This document shows positions 1 through 4,968 of a DNA stretch of 11,740 nucleotides, piece after piece. The DNA is from an uncultured Eubacteriales bacterium (GTDB taxonomy: Bacteria > Bacillota > Clostridia > Peptostreptococcales > Anaerovoracaceae), in NCBI GenBank assembly GCA_900553025.1, contig USBT01000037.1:1-11740 (forward strand). Direction: 5' to 3'. Under the pieces are notes generated by a model, which was not told the DNA's origin, searched no databases, and saw only the letters and a list, made by a program, of their open reading frames with translations. Positions within the stretch are counted from its first letter, which is position 1; every line of letters starts with the position of its first letter. Made by a program: the position numbers and the translations under genes.

Positions 1-11
1 ATAAGTCCTCC
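1..11 (-). promoter_or_regulatory. RBS of an off-window minus-strand gene
   Basis: The plus strand reads CCTCC at 7-11, which is GGAGG on the minus strand. It is followed by six bases (ACTTAT) before the window ends. A start codon would therefore be expected immediately left of position 1. The nearby minus-strand promoter at 48-76 agrees with this. The gene itself is not visible, so its product is unknown. Confidence 0.6.
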
Positions 12-47
12 AATGATAATAATCAATTATCCTTTATTAACAAAATA

Positions 48-76
48 ATTATAACTTATGGTCTTAGTGATTTCAA
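48..76 (-). promoter_or_regulatory. Vegetative sigma-A-type promoter, reading left off the window
   Basis: On the minus strand a -35 box TTGAAA (76 to 71) is separated by exactly 17 bases from a perfect -10 box TATAAT (53 to 48). Transcription would start near position 41. That gives a leader of about 40 bases before the expected start codon of the off-window gene, with GGAGG at 11-7. The hexamers, spacing and downstream RBS all agree, which makes a chance match less likely despite the AT-rich background. Confidence 0.7.
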
Positions 77-151
77 TGAATGTAAATGATTTTATTCTAA
101 TTCAAGTCAAAATCTTTATTTCTGTTAAAAGAATATATGGCATGCGCTAAC

Positions 152-173
152 TTTTATGCATATATGCATAAAA
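152..173. repeat. 22-bp perfect palindrome
   Basis: The sequence is TTTT, then ATGCATATATGCAT, then AAAA. It is identical to its own reverse complement over all 22 bases, with no spacer. There is no T-run after it on either strand, so it does not look like an intrinsic terminator. It lies about 120 bases upstream of the predicted start of the leftward promoter at 48-76. A dimeric regulator site is possible. Function is not established. Confidence 0.5.
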
Positions 174-257
174 AATTAAAATAGCGATTCATAAATATTG
201 TAAACACTTTAAAATTTGCCTCATTTTAATTTTGATATGATTAGATATGTTAAACAT

Positions 258-284
258 AAAAAAAACCATCATGTTAAATGATAG
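258..284 (-). terminator. Probable intrinsic terminator of the deoC-crp transcript
   Basis: On the minus strand, CTATCAT (284 to 278) can pair with ATGATGG (272 to 266) across a 5-base loop. This makes a 7-bp stem with one G-T wobble. It is followed directly by eight T residues (265 to 258). It sits about 110 bases beyond the stop codon of the Crp/Fnr gene and before the next leftward promoter, the right place to end a deoC-crp message. The stem is short and AT-rich, so strength is uncertain. Confidence 0.5.
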
Positions 285-394
285 CTCTTTTGTTTAGCTT
301 TGAGTGATTTATTATGTTGGATATAATTTCAGCAGTGTGTATAGTTTTATTGGATAATTAAAATCCATTTTTCACTTTTTGTACACTTTATTTC

Positions 395-1042
395 TCACAA
401 CATCCTATAGTTCCCGTTCCCACCTTCGATTAGTCCGTCGGATTTCATTCGGCGGATTTCGCGCATCATGGCACTTCTGTCGACGTGCAGATATTTTGCC
501 AAATCCGTTAGTTTCATTGGAATATCAAAGTATCCATCTTTAGAATTTTCGTTTGTTCCAGATACATATTTAAAGTATGCGATGAGCTTACTCCTCGTGC
601 TAGACTGACCGAGAATAGAGATGTGCAATGAAAGCTCCTGAGAACGCTGAGTGCTCATGATGAATAGATTGCTGATGAGCTGACTGTGGTGGTTGCAAAG
701 ATTTTCGCAGGGCTTAATTATGTGATTGTAGTCTATGTATACCACCTCGCAGTCCTCAAGTGCTGTAACAAGATATTCGTAATTGCTTATGGGTAACGAG
801 AAAAATTCGCCGAAGATATCTCCAACAAAATATTGCTCCAGCAAAAATGTTTCTCCGTCAGAATTGAGTATTTCCAGCTGGGCAGATCCTTTACGCATTA
901 CTGCAACCTTTCCTGGAGCATCATAGGTATATGAGAGAATTGTTTCTCCAGCCATATAATTCTTAATTACAGGATTGAAGCATGGAATCATTTTTTCAAG
1001 ACTCTCATCAGAAATATTGTATAAAAATTGTCTTTTGTCCAT
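395..1042 (-). CDS. Crp/Fnr-family transcriptional regulator
   Basis: A 215-residue DNA-binding regulator of the Crp/Fnr type. The N-terminal half (about 20-110) looks like a cyclic-nucleotide-binding beta-roll, with GDIFGE at 74-79. The C-terminal winged helix-turn-helix spans about 173-215, with LTDLAKYLHVDRSAMMREI as its core. I do not see the RxS-type motif that binds the cAMP phosphate in true CRP, so the effector is probably something else. Cysteines at 21, 98, 112 and 116 are present, but no clear Fnr iron-sulfur pattern is visible. It lies 62 bases after deoC on the same strand and is probably cotranscribed with it, so it may control deoC or its own operon. ATG at 1042 is the only plausible start: an in-frame stop lies shortly upstream. 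Its RBS is weak (AAGGGA, about 19 bases away). The ligand and targets are unknown. Confidence 0.85.
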   Translation of the reverse strand: MDKRQFLYNISDESLEKMIPCFNPVIKNYMAGETILSYTYDAPGKVAVMRKGSAQLEILNSDGETFLLEQYFVGDIFGEFFSLPISNYEYLVTALEDCEVVYIDYNHIIKPCENLCNHHSQLISNLFIMSTQRSQELSLHISILGQSSTRSKLIAYFKYVSGTNENSKDGYFDIPMKLTDLAKYLHVDRSAMMREIRRMKSDGLIEGGNGNYRML

Positions 1043-1043
1043 A

Positions 1044-1121
1044 ACTATTACGTCAAATTATTCCCTTAAACCATTACATACAATCATTCTCTTAAACTAT
1101 TACATTAAATTTTTCCATTAA
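1044..1121 (-). repeat. Three imperfect 26-bp tandem repeats at the deoC-crp junction
   Basis: Three consecutive 26-base units occupy 1044-1069, 1070-1095 and 1096-1121. By eye they match at 22 of 26 (units 1 and 3), 20 of 26 (1 and 2) and 19 of 26 (2 and 3). On the minus strand each begins with TTAA, followed by a purine-rich stretch, and ends in GTAATRGT. Unit 3 covers the last codons and stop of deoC, and unit 1 ends one base before the crp start codon. The whole deoC-crp spacer is therefore built from copies of the deoC 3' end. Confidence 0.7.
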
Positions 1122-1776
1122 ACTCTTCCATAATCTGTACTCCGGCACTTGCACCTATTCTGTCAGCACCGGCCTCGATCATTGCCTCCACCGTTTCGAG
1201 ATCTCTTATACCGCCTGAAGCCTTGACTTTTAGACTGTCGCCGACGGTTTTCTTCATCAGCTTAACATCGGCAACCTTGGCACCGCCACTACTGAATCCA
1301 GTTGATGTTTTAACAAAATCCGCACCAGCTGCTTCAGCGAGCTTACAAGCCATGACAATCTCATCGTCCGAGAGTAGGCAGGTTTCAATGATAACCTTAA
1401 CTAATGCATTTAAAGAATGAGCGACTTTGACGACCTCAGCAATATCATTTTGCACAAATTCATAGTTCATGGATTTAAGCATACCCACATTGATAACCAT
1501 GTCAACCTCAGACGCACCGTTCTCGCAAGCGTATTTTGTTTCAAAAACCTTTGCCTCAGTCGAGCATGCTCCAAGAGGAAAGCCAACTACAGAACACGTC
1601 TTGACGTCACTTTCAGATAAAGCCTTGAATACCTGTGGCACATAGTAAGAATTGACACATACCGAATAGAAATCTGCGGAAACGGCTTCCTTACAAAGTG
1701 CATCTATCTGCTCGGGCGTTGCTTCTGGCTTTAGAAGTGTGTGGTCGAAATATTTGTTAAACTTTTTCTCGTTCAT
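1105..1776 (-). CDS. deoC: Deoxyribose-phosphate aldolase
   Basis: A cytoplasmic class I aldolase that splits 2-deoxyribose-5-phosphate into acetaldehyde and glyceraldehyde-3-phosphate, the last step of deoxynucleoside catabolism. The 223-residue length is typical of the short Firmicute form. K156 in GADFVKTSTGF is the expected Schiff-base lysine. K185 in KVKASGGIRD is the second catalytic lysine, and D92 in EVDMVINVG is the expected acid. The phosphate-binding region lies in SGGIRD and ADRIGASAG near the C terminus. No nucleoside phosphorylase or phosphopentomutase gene is next to it here; the neighbour downstream is a Crp/Fnr regulator. The start is ATG at 1776. Its only good ribosome binding site (AAAGGAG) lies 36 bases upstream, with a hairpin between. 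The likely promoter is the minus-strand extended -10 at 1875-1883. Confidence 0.96.
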   Translation of the reverse strand: MNEKKFNKYFDHTLLKPEATPEQIDALCKEAVSADFYSVCVNSYYVPQVFKALSESDVKTCSVVGFPLGACSTEAKVFETKYACENGASEVDMVINVGMLKSMNYEFVQNDIAEVVKVAHSLNALVKVIIETCLLSDDEIVMACKLAEAAGADFVKTSTGFSSGGAKVADVKLMKKTVGDSLKVKASGGIRDLETVEAMIEAGADRIGASAGVQIMEEFNGKI

Positions 1777-1787
1777 AATAATTTATT

Positions 1788-1819
1788 TCTCAAAGCTTAT
1801 TGATTTGAGATACTCCTTT
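1788..1819 (-). promoter_or_regulatory. deoC ribosome binding site separated from the start by a hairpin
   Basis: On the minus strand AAAGGAG (1819 to 1813) is followed two bases later by a perfect 7-bp inverted repeat, TCTCAAA (1810 to 1804) and TTTGAGA (1794 to 1788), with a 9-base loop. The ATG follows 11 bases further on. Linear spacing from RBS to start is 36 bases, too far for normal initiation. If the hairpin folds, effective spacing drops to about 13. No start codon with suitable spacing lies nearer the RBS. The folding role is inference. Confidence 0.55.
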
Positions 1820-1867
1820 CAATATTTGTAAAGCCTTGAAAACAGGCTGATATAAATTTATCTTTTG

Positions 1868-1876
1868 TGGTATAAT
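1868..1876 (+). promoter_or_regulatory. Extended -10 promoter for the CYTH gene
   Basis: TGG-TATAAT matches the extended -10 pattern TGnTATAAT. The position expected for a -35 box (about 1848-1853) is poor, which is common when an extended -10 is present. Transcription would start near 1883, giving a leader of about 36 bases to the ATG at 1919. It overlaps the opposing promoter at 1875-1883. Confidence 0.6.
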
Positions 1877-1883
1877 TATATCA
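1875..1883 (-). promoter_or_regulatory. Extended -10 promoter for deoC-crp
   Basis: Read on the minus strand this is TGA-TATAAT, again the TGnTATAAT pattern. It shares two bases (1875-1876) with the rightward -10, because TATAATTATA is partly symmetric. No clear -35 box is visible. Transcription would start near 1868 and run left, giving deoC a leader of about 90 bases. That leader contains a short stem (AGCCT with AGGCT, 1832-1848) and the hairpin at 1788-1810. Confidence 0.5.
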
Positions 1884-1918
1884 TATAAAAGAGTAAAAAA
1901 ATAGGACTGAGAGGTTTT

Positions 1919-2779
1919 ATGGAAGTAGAGTATAAATTTTTGTGTCAAGGGGAGCTAAACATAGCAAAAAGGGATGAGATTATCGGTGCTTTGGAGCAGA
2001 ATGAATTAATATATGTGCTTGCCGTGGAGCTTAACGATATTGGAACAAAATATTTGGATAGCGTTACGGGTTCTCTCCGTAAAGAAAATATCGCAGTTAG
2101 AGACAGGCACGAGATTAGTCACACCGTTTCTTTTGTCGGCGCAGATTTCTTTAAGGGTGATTTTACGCCTGAAGAATTTGAGGATGCTTTTGGAAAGGAA
2201 ATCCGTGAAGAAGTTGAAAAATATGCGAGAAATGAGATTGCTCACGGAAATAAACATATTTTGTCATTTAAGTGGGGAGGCTCGTCTGAAAATGGACTTC
2301 ATAAGAGAAACGAAGTTGAGCTTGACCTAACGGATGGGGATATAGAGTTTTGGAAGCTAAGCCGCAACGTTTATAGGAAGTTCAGGAGAGCTGAGAAAGA
2401 GGGTCTTGTTGACTTATTTACCACCATGGTTAGAAGGTCTAAAATTTTTGTGCTATTTAATGGAAGTATAATAGAAGTATGCATTGATACTGGCTTTTTT
2501 TTCAAAAACAAAGGGAAAATGTCAGTTGCTGACAAGGAAATTCTAAGGGCAGTGGAGAAAAATGAGGCTGATGAAGAAAAGGAAATTCTTGATTTAATAT
2601 CTGAACTGCCTGAAAGCCATAGAATTTCTGAAATTGAATTAGAATTAAATAAGGGAAGTGAGCAGGATTTGAAAGCCTTAGCTGATTACTTATCAAAGAA
2701 ATTCAATCTCACCCCAAATGAGGTGTCAAAGTTTCAGAGAGGTTTAAATCTCTATTGCGGAGAGTTGACGTCTATATGA
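1919..2779 (+). CDS. CYTH-domain protein, divergent triphosphate tunnel enzyme
   Basis: A 286-residue protein with the signature order of CYTH / triphosphate tunnel metalloenzymes (YgiF-like inorganic triphosphatases, adenylate cyclase CyaB, thiamine triphosphatase). Visible elements are the N-terminal ExExK motif (E2, E4, K6); YLDSVTGSLRKENIAVRDR at 45-63 with R61 and R63; HILSFKWGG at 113-121 with K118; HKRNEVELDL near 128-137; SIIEVCIDTG at 183-192; EIELEL at 238-243; and a final SKFQRGLNLY. In the family these charged strands line a tunnel that binds triphosphate and divalent metal. Compared with remembered YgiF-type proteins, it has about 45 extra residues between the RxR and K strands (68-112) and about 40 more between D190 and EIELEL. 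No CHAD domain follows. Start ATG at 1919 has GAGAGG four bases upstream, a short spacing. Activity and substrate are inferred only at family level. Confidence 0.75.
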   Translation: MEVEYKFLCQGELNIAKRDEIIGALEQNELIYVLAVELNDIGTKYLDSVTGSLRKENIAVRDRHEISHTVSFVGADFFKGDFTPEEFEDAFGKEIREEVEKYARNEIAHGNKHILSFKWGGSSENGLHKRNEVELDLTDGDIEFWKLSRNVYRKFRRAEKEGLVDLFTTMVRRSKIFVLFNGSIIEVCIDTGFFFKNKGKMSVADKEILRAVEKNEADEEKEILDLISELPESHRISEIELELNKGSEQDLKALADYLSKKFNLTPNEVSKFQRGLNLYCGELTSI

Positions 2780-2794
2780 TTGAAATTTGGCGTC

Positions 2795-2863
2795 GTAATA
2801 TTTTTAAACCAAGAGGTGTAATATTATTGAAAGTTAGAGAGTAATATTATTGAAAGTTGGGTT
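2795..2863 (+). repeat. 23-bp tandem repeats downstream of the CYTH gene
   Basis: GTAATATT recurs at 2795, 2818 and 2841, exactly 23 bases apart. Units 2 and 3 share a perfect 18-base core, GTAATATTATTGAAAGTT (2818-2835 and 2841-2858). Unit 1 keeps mainly the first 14 positions. A still more degenerate copy with ATTGAAA at 2779-2785 touches the CYTH stop codon. The repeats lie between that stop and the tig promoter region. No hairpin with a T-run accompanies them. Confidence 0.7.
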
Positions 2864-2864
2864 A

Positions 2865-2917
2865 GTGTAAAAAATTGTGGAGTTTTTGAAAACTGGTGTA
2901 AACTTTACTTTTTACAC
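2865..2917 (+). promoter_or_regulatory. GTGTAAA direct and inverted repeats, candidate tig operator
   Basis: GTGTAAA occurs at 2865-2871 and 2896-2902, and its inverse TTTACAC at 2911-2917. The last two form an inverted repeat with an 8-base gap that overlaps the tig -35 box and spacer. A smaller palindrome, GTAAA-C-TTTAC, lies inside at 2898-2908. The outer copies also extend to a 9-bp match (GTGTAAAAA with TTTTTACAC) enclosing AGTTT-TTGA-AAACT at 2881-2894. There is no T-run after it, so a terminator is unlikely. A repressor or activator site is inferred. It resembles neither a CtsR box nor CIRCE. Confidence 0.45.
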
Positions 2918-2932
2918 AAAAAATTATATAAT
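2904..2932 (+). promoter_or_regulatory. Promoter of the tig-clpP-clpX-lon run
   Basis: A -35-like TTTACT (2904-2909) is followed after exactly 17 bases by a perfect -10 TATAAT (2927-2932). The predicted start is near 2939, leaving a leader of about 80 bases before tig. It is the only clear promoter I see ahead of the long plus-strand gene run, so it probably drives most of that operon. GTGTAAA-type repeats overlap it. Confidence 0.65.
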
Positions 2933-2945
2933 AGATAGCATTCTG

Positions 2946-2979
2946 TGCACCCAAATAGGTTGATGTGCTGAGGTGTGCA
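2946..2979 (+). other. Possible hairpin in the tig leader
   Basis: TGCACCC (2946-2952) can pair with GG(T)GTGCA (2972-2979), giving seven base pairs with one bulged T and a 19-base loop. It lies just after the predicted transcription start. It matches no riboswitch or leader class I recognise and has no T-run, so it may be incidental or protect the 5' end. Confidence 0.25.
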
Positions 2980-3019
2980 TTATAAAGTATGAATATCCAA
3001 ACAGGAGGAATTTTAAATA

Positions 3020-4387
3020 ATGAAAACAAACTTATTATCAAAGGAAAAGAATGTAGCAAAGTTTACTATGGAGTTTACTGCAGAGGAATTCGATCAGGCA
3101 TGTATTGATGCGTACAAGGCAACAAAAGATCAATTTTCAATTGATGGATTCAGAAAGGGCAAGGCTCCAAGAAGTATCATAGAAAAGCATTATGGAGAAG
3201 GTGTTTTCTTTGAAGAAGCGGTCAATCAACTTTTCCAGCAGAATTATCTGAATGCTGTGCAGGAACTCGATCTTGACATTATCGATAGCCCTGCTGCAGA
3301 ATTTAGTGAAATAGGCAAGGGAAAACCAATGACAATAACCATTACTGTTCCTGTATACCCTGTAGTTGAAGTTAAGGATTACATGGGCGTAGAAGCAGAG
3401 CAGGAGAAGGCTCAGGTTAGTGATGAGAGTGTTCAGGCTGAAATCGATAACATGCTAAAGCGAAATGCCAGAATGATAACTGTAGATAGAGAGTCTAAGA
3501 ATGGAGATACACTTATATTCGATTTCAAAGGCTTTGTCGATGGCGAGCAGTTTGAGGGTGGGACAGCTGAGAGACACGAGCTTAAACTTGGATCCGGAAT
3601 GTTTATTCCAGGATTTGAGGAGCAACTTGAGGGTCTTAAAGCAGGAGAATCTAAGAATGTAGAGGTTAAATTCCCTGAAAATTACACAGAGGAACTCGCA
3701 GGAAAAGATGCTACTTTTGAGTGCCTTGTACATGAAGTCAAGGAAGAAGAAATACCGGAACTCGATGATGAGTTTGTGAAAGACGTTAGCGAGTTTGATA
3801 CTGTTGATGAGCTTAAAGAAGATATCAAGAAGAGACAACTTGAGAATGCAAAAAATATGGTTGTTAGCAGAGCAAAAGATGCTGTGGTTTCAAAAGTATA
3901 CGAAAACAATCCAGTGGATGTTCCCGATGTAATGGTTGAAGATGAAATCACTAGAATGATTCAGGAAATTGGACAACAGCTATCTTATCAGGGACTTACA
4001 GTAGAAAATTATCTTCAGTATATGGGCAAGAATATGTCCGAGATGAGAAATGAACTTAGAGAGGATGCTGCTAAGAAAGTCGGTACTCGAATCGTTCTAA
4101 TGTCTATAATAGACAAAGAGAATATCGAGGTTTCTGAAGAAGAAATGGAAGCTGAGCTTGCTAAGATTGCAGAGGCTTATAAGAGGGACGTTGAGGAAAT
4201 AAAGAACATGATTGGAATAGAAAATCTAACCTATTTCCAGAAGGATGTCCAAATAACCAAGGCAATCGACATGCTATATAATAATGCAAAAATAAAAGAG
4301 GTTGAACCTAAGAAGGTAGATCCAGTTGAAATTAAAGACGATGAAAAGTCCGAAAAAACTGGAGATGAAAAAACAGAGGGAAAATAA
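3020..4387 (+). CDS. tig: Trigger factor, ribosome-associated chaperone and prolyl isomerase
   Basis: A 455-residue chaperone that binds at the ribosome exit tunnel, shields nascent chains and isomerises prolyl bonds. Domains in order: the N-terminal ribosome-binding domain (about 1-115) with the signature GFRKGKAP at 43-50; the FKBP-like isomerase domain (about 155-243) with GDTLIFDFKGFVDG and IPGFEEQLEGLKAGE; and the helical C-terminal chaperone domain (about 250-430). A charged, lysine- and glutamate-rich tail follows (about 428-455), making it slightly longer than most. The start ATG has AGGAGG 11 bases upstream. It heads the run, with a promoter at 2904-2932, and its stop codon overlaps the clpP start by one base (TAATG), implying translational coupling. 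Folding and Clp proteolysis are thus linked in one operon, as is common in bacteria. Confidence 0.97.
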   Translation: MKTNLLSKEKNVAKFTMEFTAEEFDQACIDAYKATKDQFSIDGFRKGKAPRSIIEKHYGEGVFFEEAVNQLFQQNYLNAVQELDLDIIDSPAAEFSEIGKGKPMTITITVPVYPVVEVKDYMGVEAEQEKAQVSDESVQAEIDNMLKRNARMITVDRESKNGDTLIFDFKGFVDGEQFEGGTAERHELKLGSGMFIPGFEEQLEGLKAGESKNVEVKFPENYTEELAGKDATFECLVHEVKEEEIPELDDEFVKDVSEFDTVDELKEDIKKRQLENAKNMVVSRAKDAVVSKVYENNPVDVPDVMVEDEITRMIQEIGQQLSYQGLTVENYLQYMGKNMSEMRNELREDAAKKVGTRIVLMSIIDKENIEVSEEEMEAELAKIAEAYKRDVEEIKNMIGIENLTYFQKDVQITKAIDMLYNNAKIKEVEPKKVDPVEIKDDEKSEKTGDEKTEGK

Positions 4388-4968
4388 TGGCATTAATACC
4401 ATATGTTATAGAGCAGACGGGAAAGGGCGAAAGATCCTACGACATTTATTCACGTCTGCTTAAAGACAGAATAATTTTTCTGGGCGAAGAGATTGATGAT
4501 CATGTTGCCACCCTTGTAACAATGCAACTTCTTCATCTGGAAGCTGAAGACCCGGAAAAAGATATATCGCTTTACATTAACAGCCCAGGAGGTTCTGTAA
4601 CCGCTGGGCTAGCGATTTATGATACCATGAATTATATCAAACCGGATGTGTCAACTATATGTGTCGGAATGGCGGCCAGCATGGGAGCTGTTTTATTATC
4701 CTCAGGCACAAAGGGTAAGCGATTTGCTCTGCCAAATGCTGAAATAATGATTCACCAGCCACTTGGAGGGGCGAGAGGTCAGGCTCAGGATATTAAAATT
4801 CATGCGGATTGGATATTAAAGACTCGTGAGAAGCTCAACAAAATATTAGCAAAGAATACGGGTCAGAATATTAAAAAAATTGATAAAGATACTGATAGAG
4901 ATAATTTTATGGATGCATCTCAGGCAGTATCTTATGGTTTGATTGATAAAGTAATTGGGAATGAGTAG
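4387..4968 (+). CDS. clpP: ATP-dependent Clp protease proteolytic subunit
   Basis: The serine-protease subunit of the Clp protease, forming a 14-subunit barrel that degrades proteins fed in by ClpX or other Clp ATPases. At 193 residues it has the family's usual length. The catalytic triad is intact: S98 in GMAASMG, H123 in MIHQP, and D172 in DRDNFM, the numbering of the Bacillus subtilis enzyme. The INSPGGSVTAGLAIYD block at about 64-79 forms part of the substrate groove. ATG at 4387 overlaps the tig stop by one base, with GAGGG seven bases upstream. The 3' end overlaps clpX by eight bases when clpX is started at ATG 4961. The order tig-clpP-clpX indicates that protease and ATPase are produced together. 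Nothing looks truncated. Confidence 0.98.
   Translation: MALIPYVIEQTGKGERSYDIYSRLLKDRIIFLGEEIDDHVATLVTMQLLHLEAEDPEKDISLYINSPGGSVTAGLAIYDTMNYIKPDVSTICVGMAASMGAVLLSSGTKGKRFALPNAEIMIHQPLGGARGQAQDIKIHADWILKTREKLNKILAKNTGQNIKKIDKDTDRDNFMDASQAVSYGLIDKVIGNE

Larger units (their letters stand above)
1..394. other. AT-rich intergenic region with leftward regulatory signals
   Basis: No convincing coding region is visible here on either strand. Reading leftward on the minus strand, it holds a probable terminator for the deoC-crp transcript (258-284), a 22-bp perfect palindrome (152-173), a near-consensus promoter (48-76) and a ribosome binding site at the extreme left edge. A shorter palindrome, TATGTT-A-AACATA, lies at 246-258. 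The rest is plain AT-rich sequence in which I see nothing more. Confidence 0.75.

Noticed and set aside
351..372. TGGAT-loop-ATCCA hairpin followed by five T on the plus strand
   Set aside because: The stem is only five base pairs and no plus-strand gene ends before it. It is better treated as incidental.
1832..1848. AGCCT-TGAAAAC-AGGCT inverted repeat considered as a catabolite (cre) site for deoC
   Set aside because: It lacks the central CG of cre sites and matches the consensus poorly. A short leader stem is as likely.
3455..3951. Long minus-strand open frames opposite tig, clpX and lon
   Set aside because: They are low-complexity Ser/Phe/Leu-rich shadows of well-recognised genes, with no RBS or family resemblance.
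4955..4960. In-frame TTG start for clpX, two codons before the ATG
   Set aside because: ATG at 4961 is a better start codon and gives an ordinary short overlap with clpP. Neither start has a strong RBS, so this is a preference, not proof.
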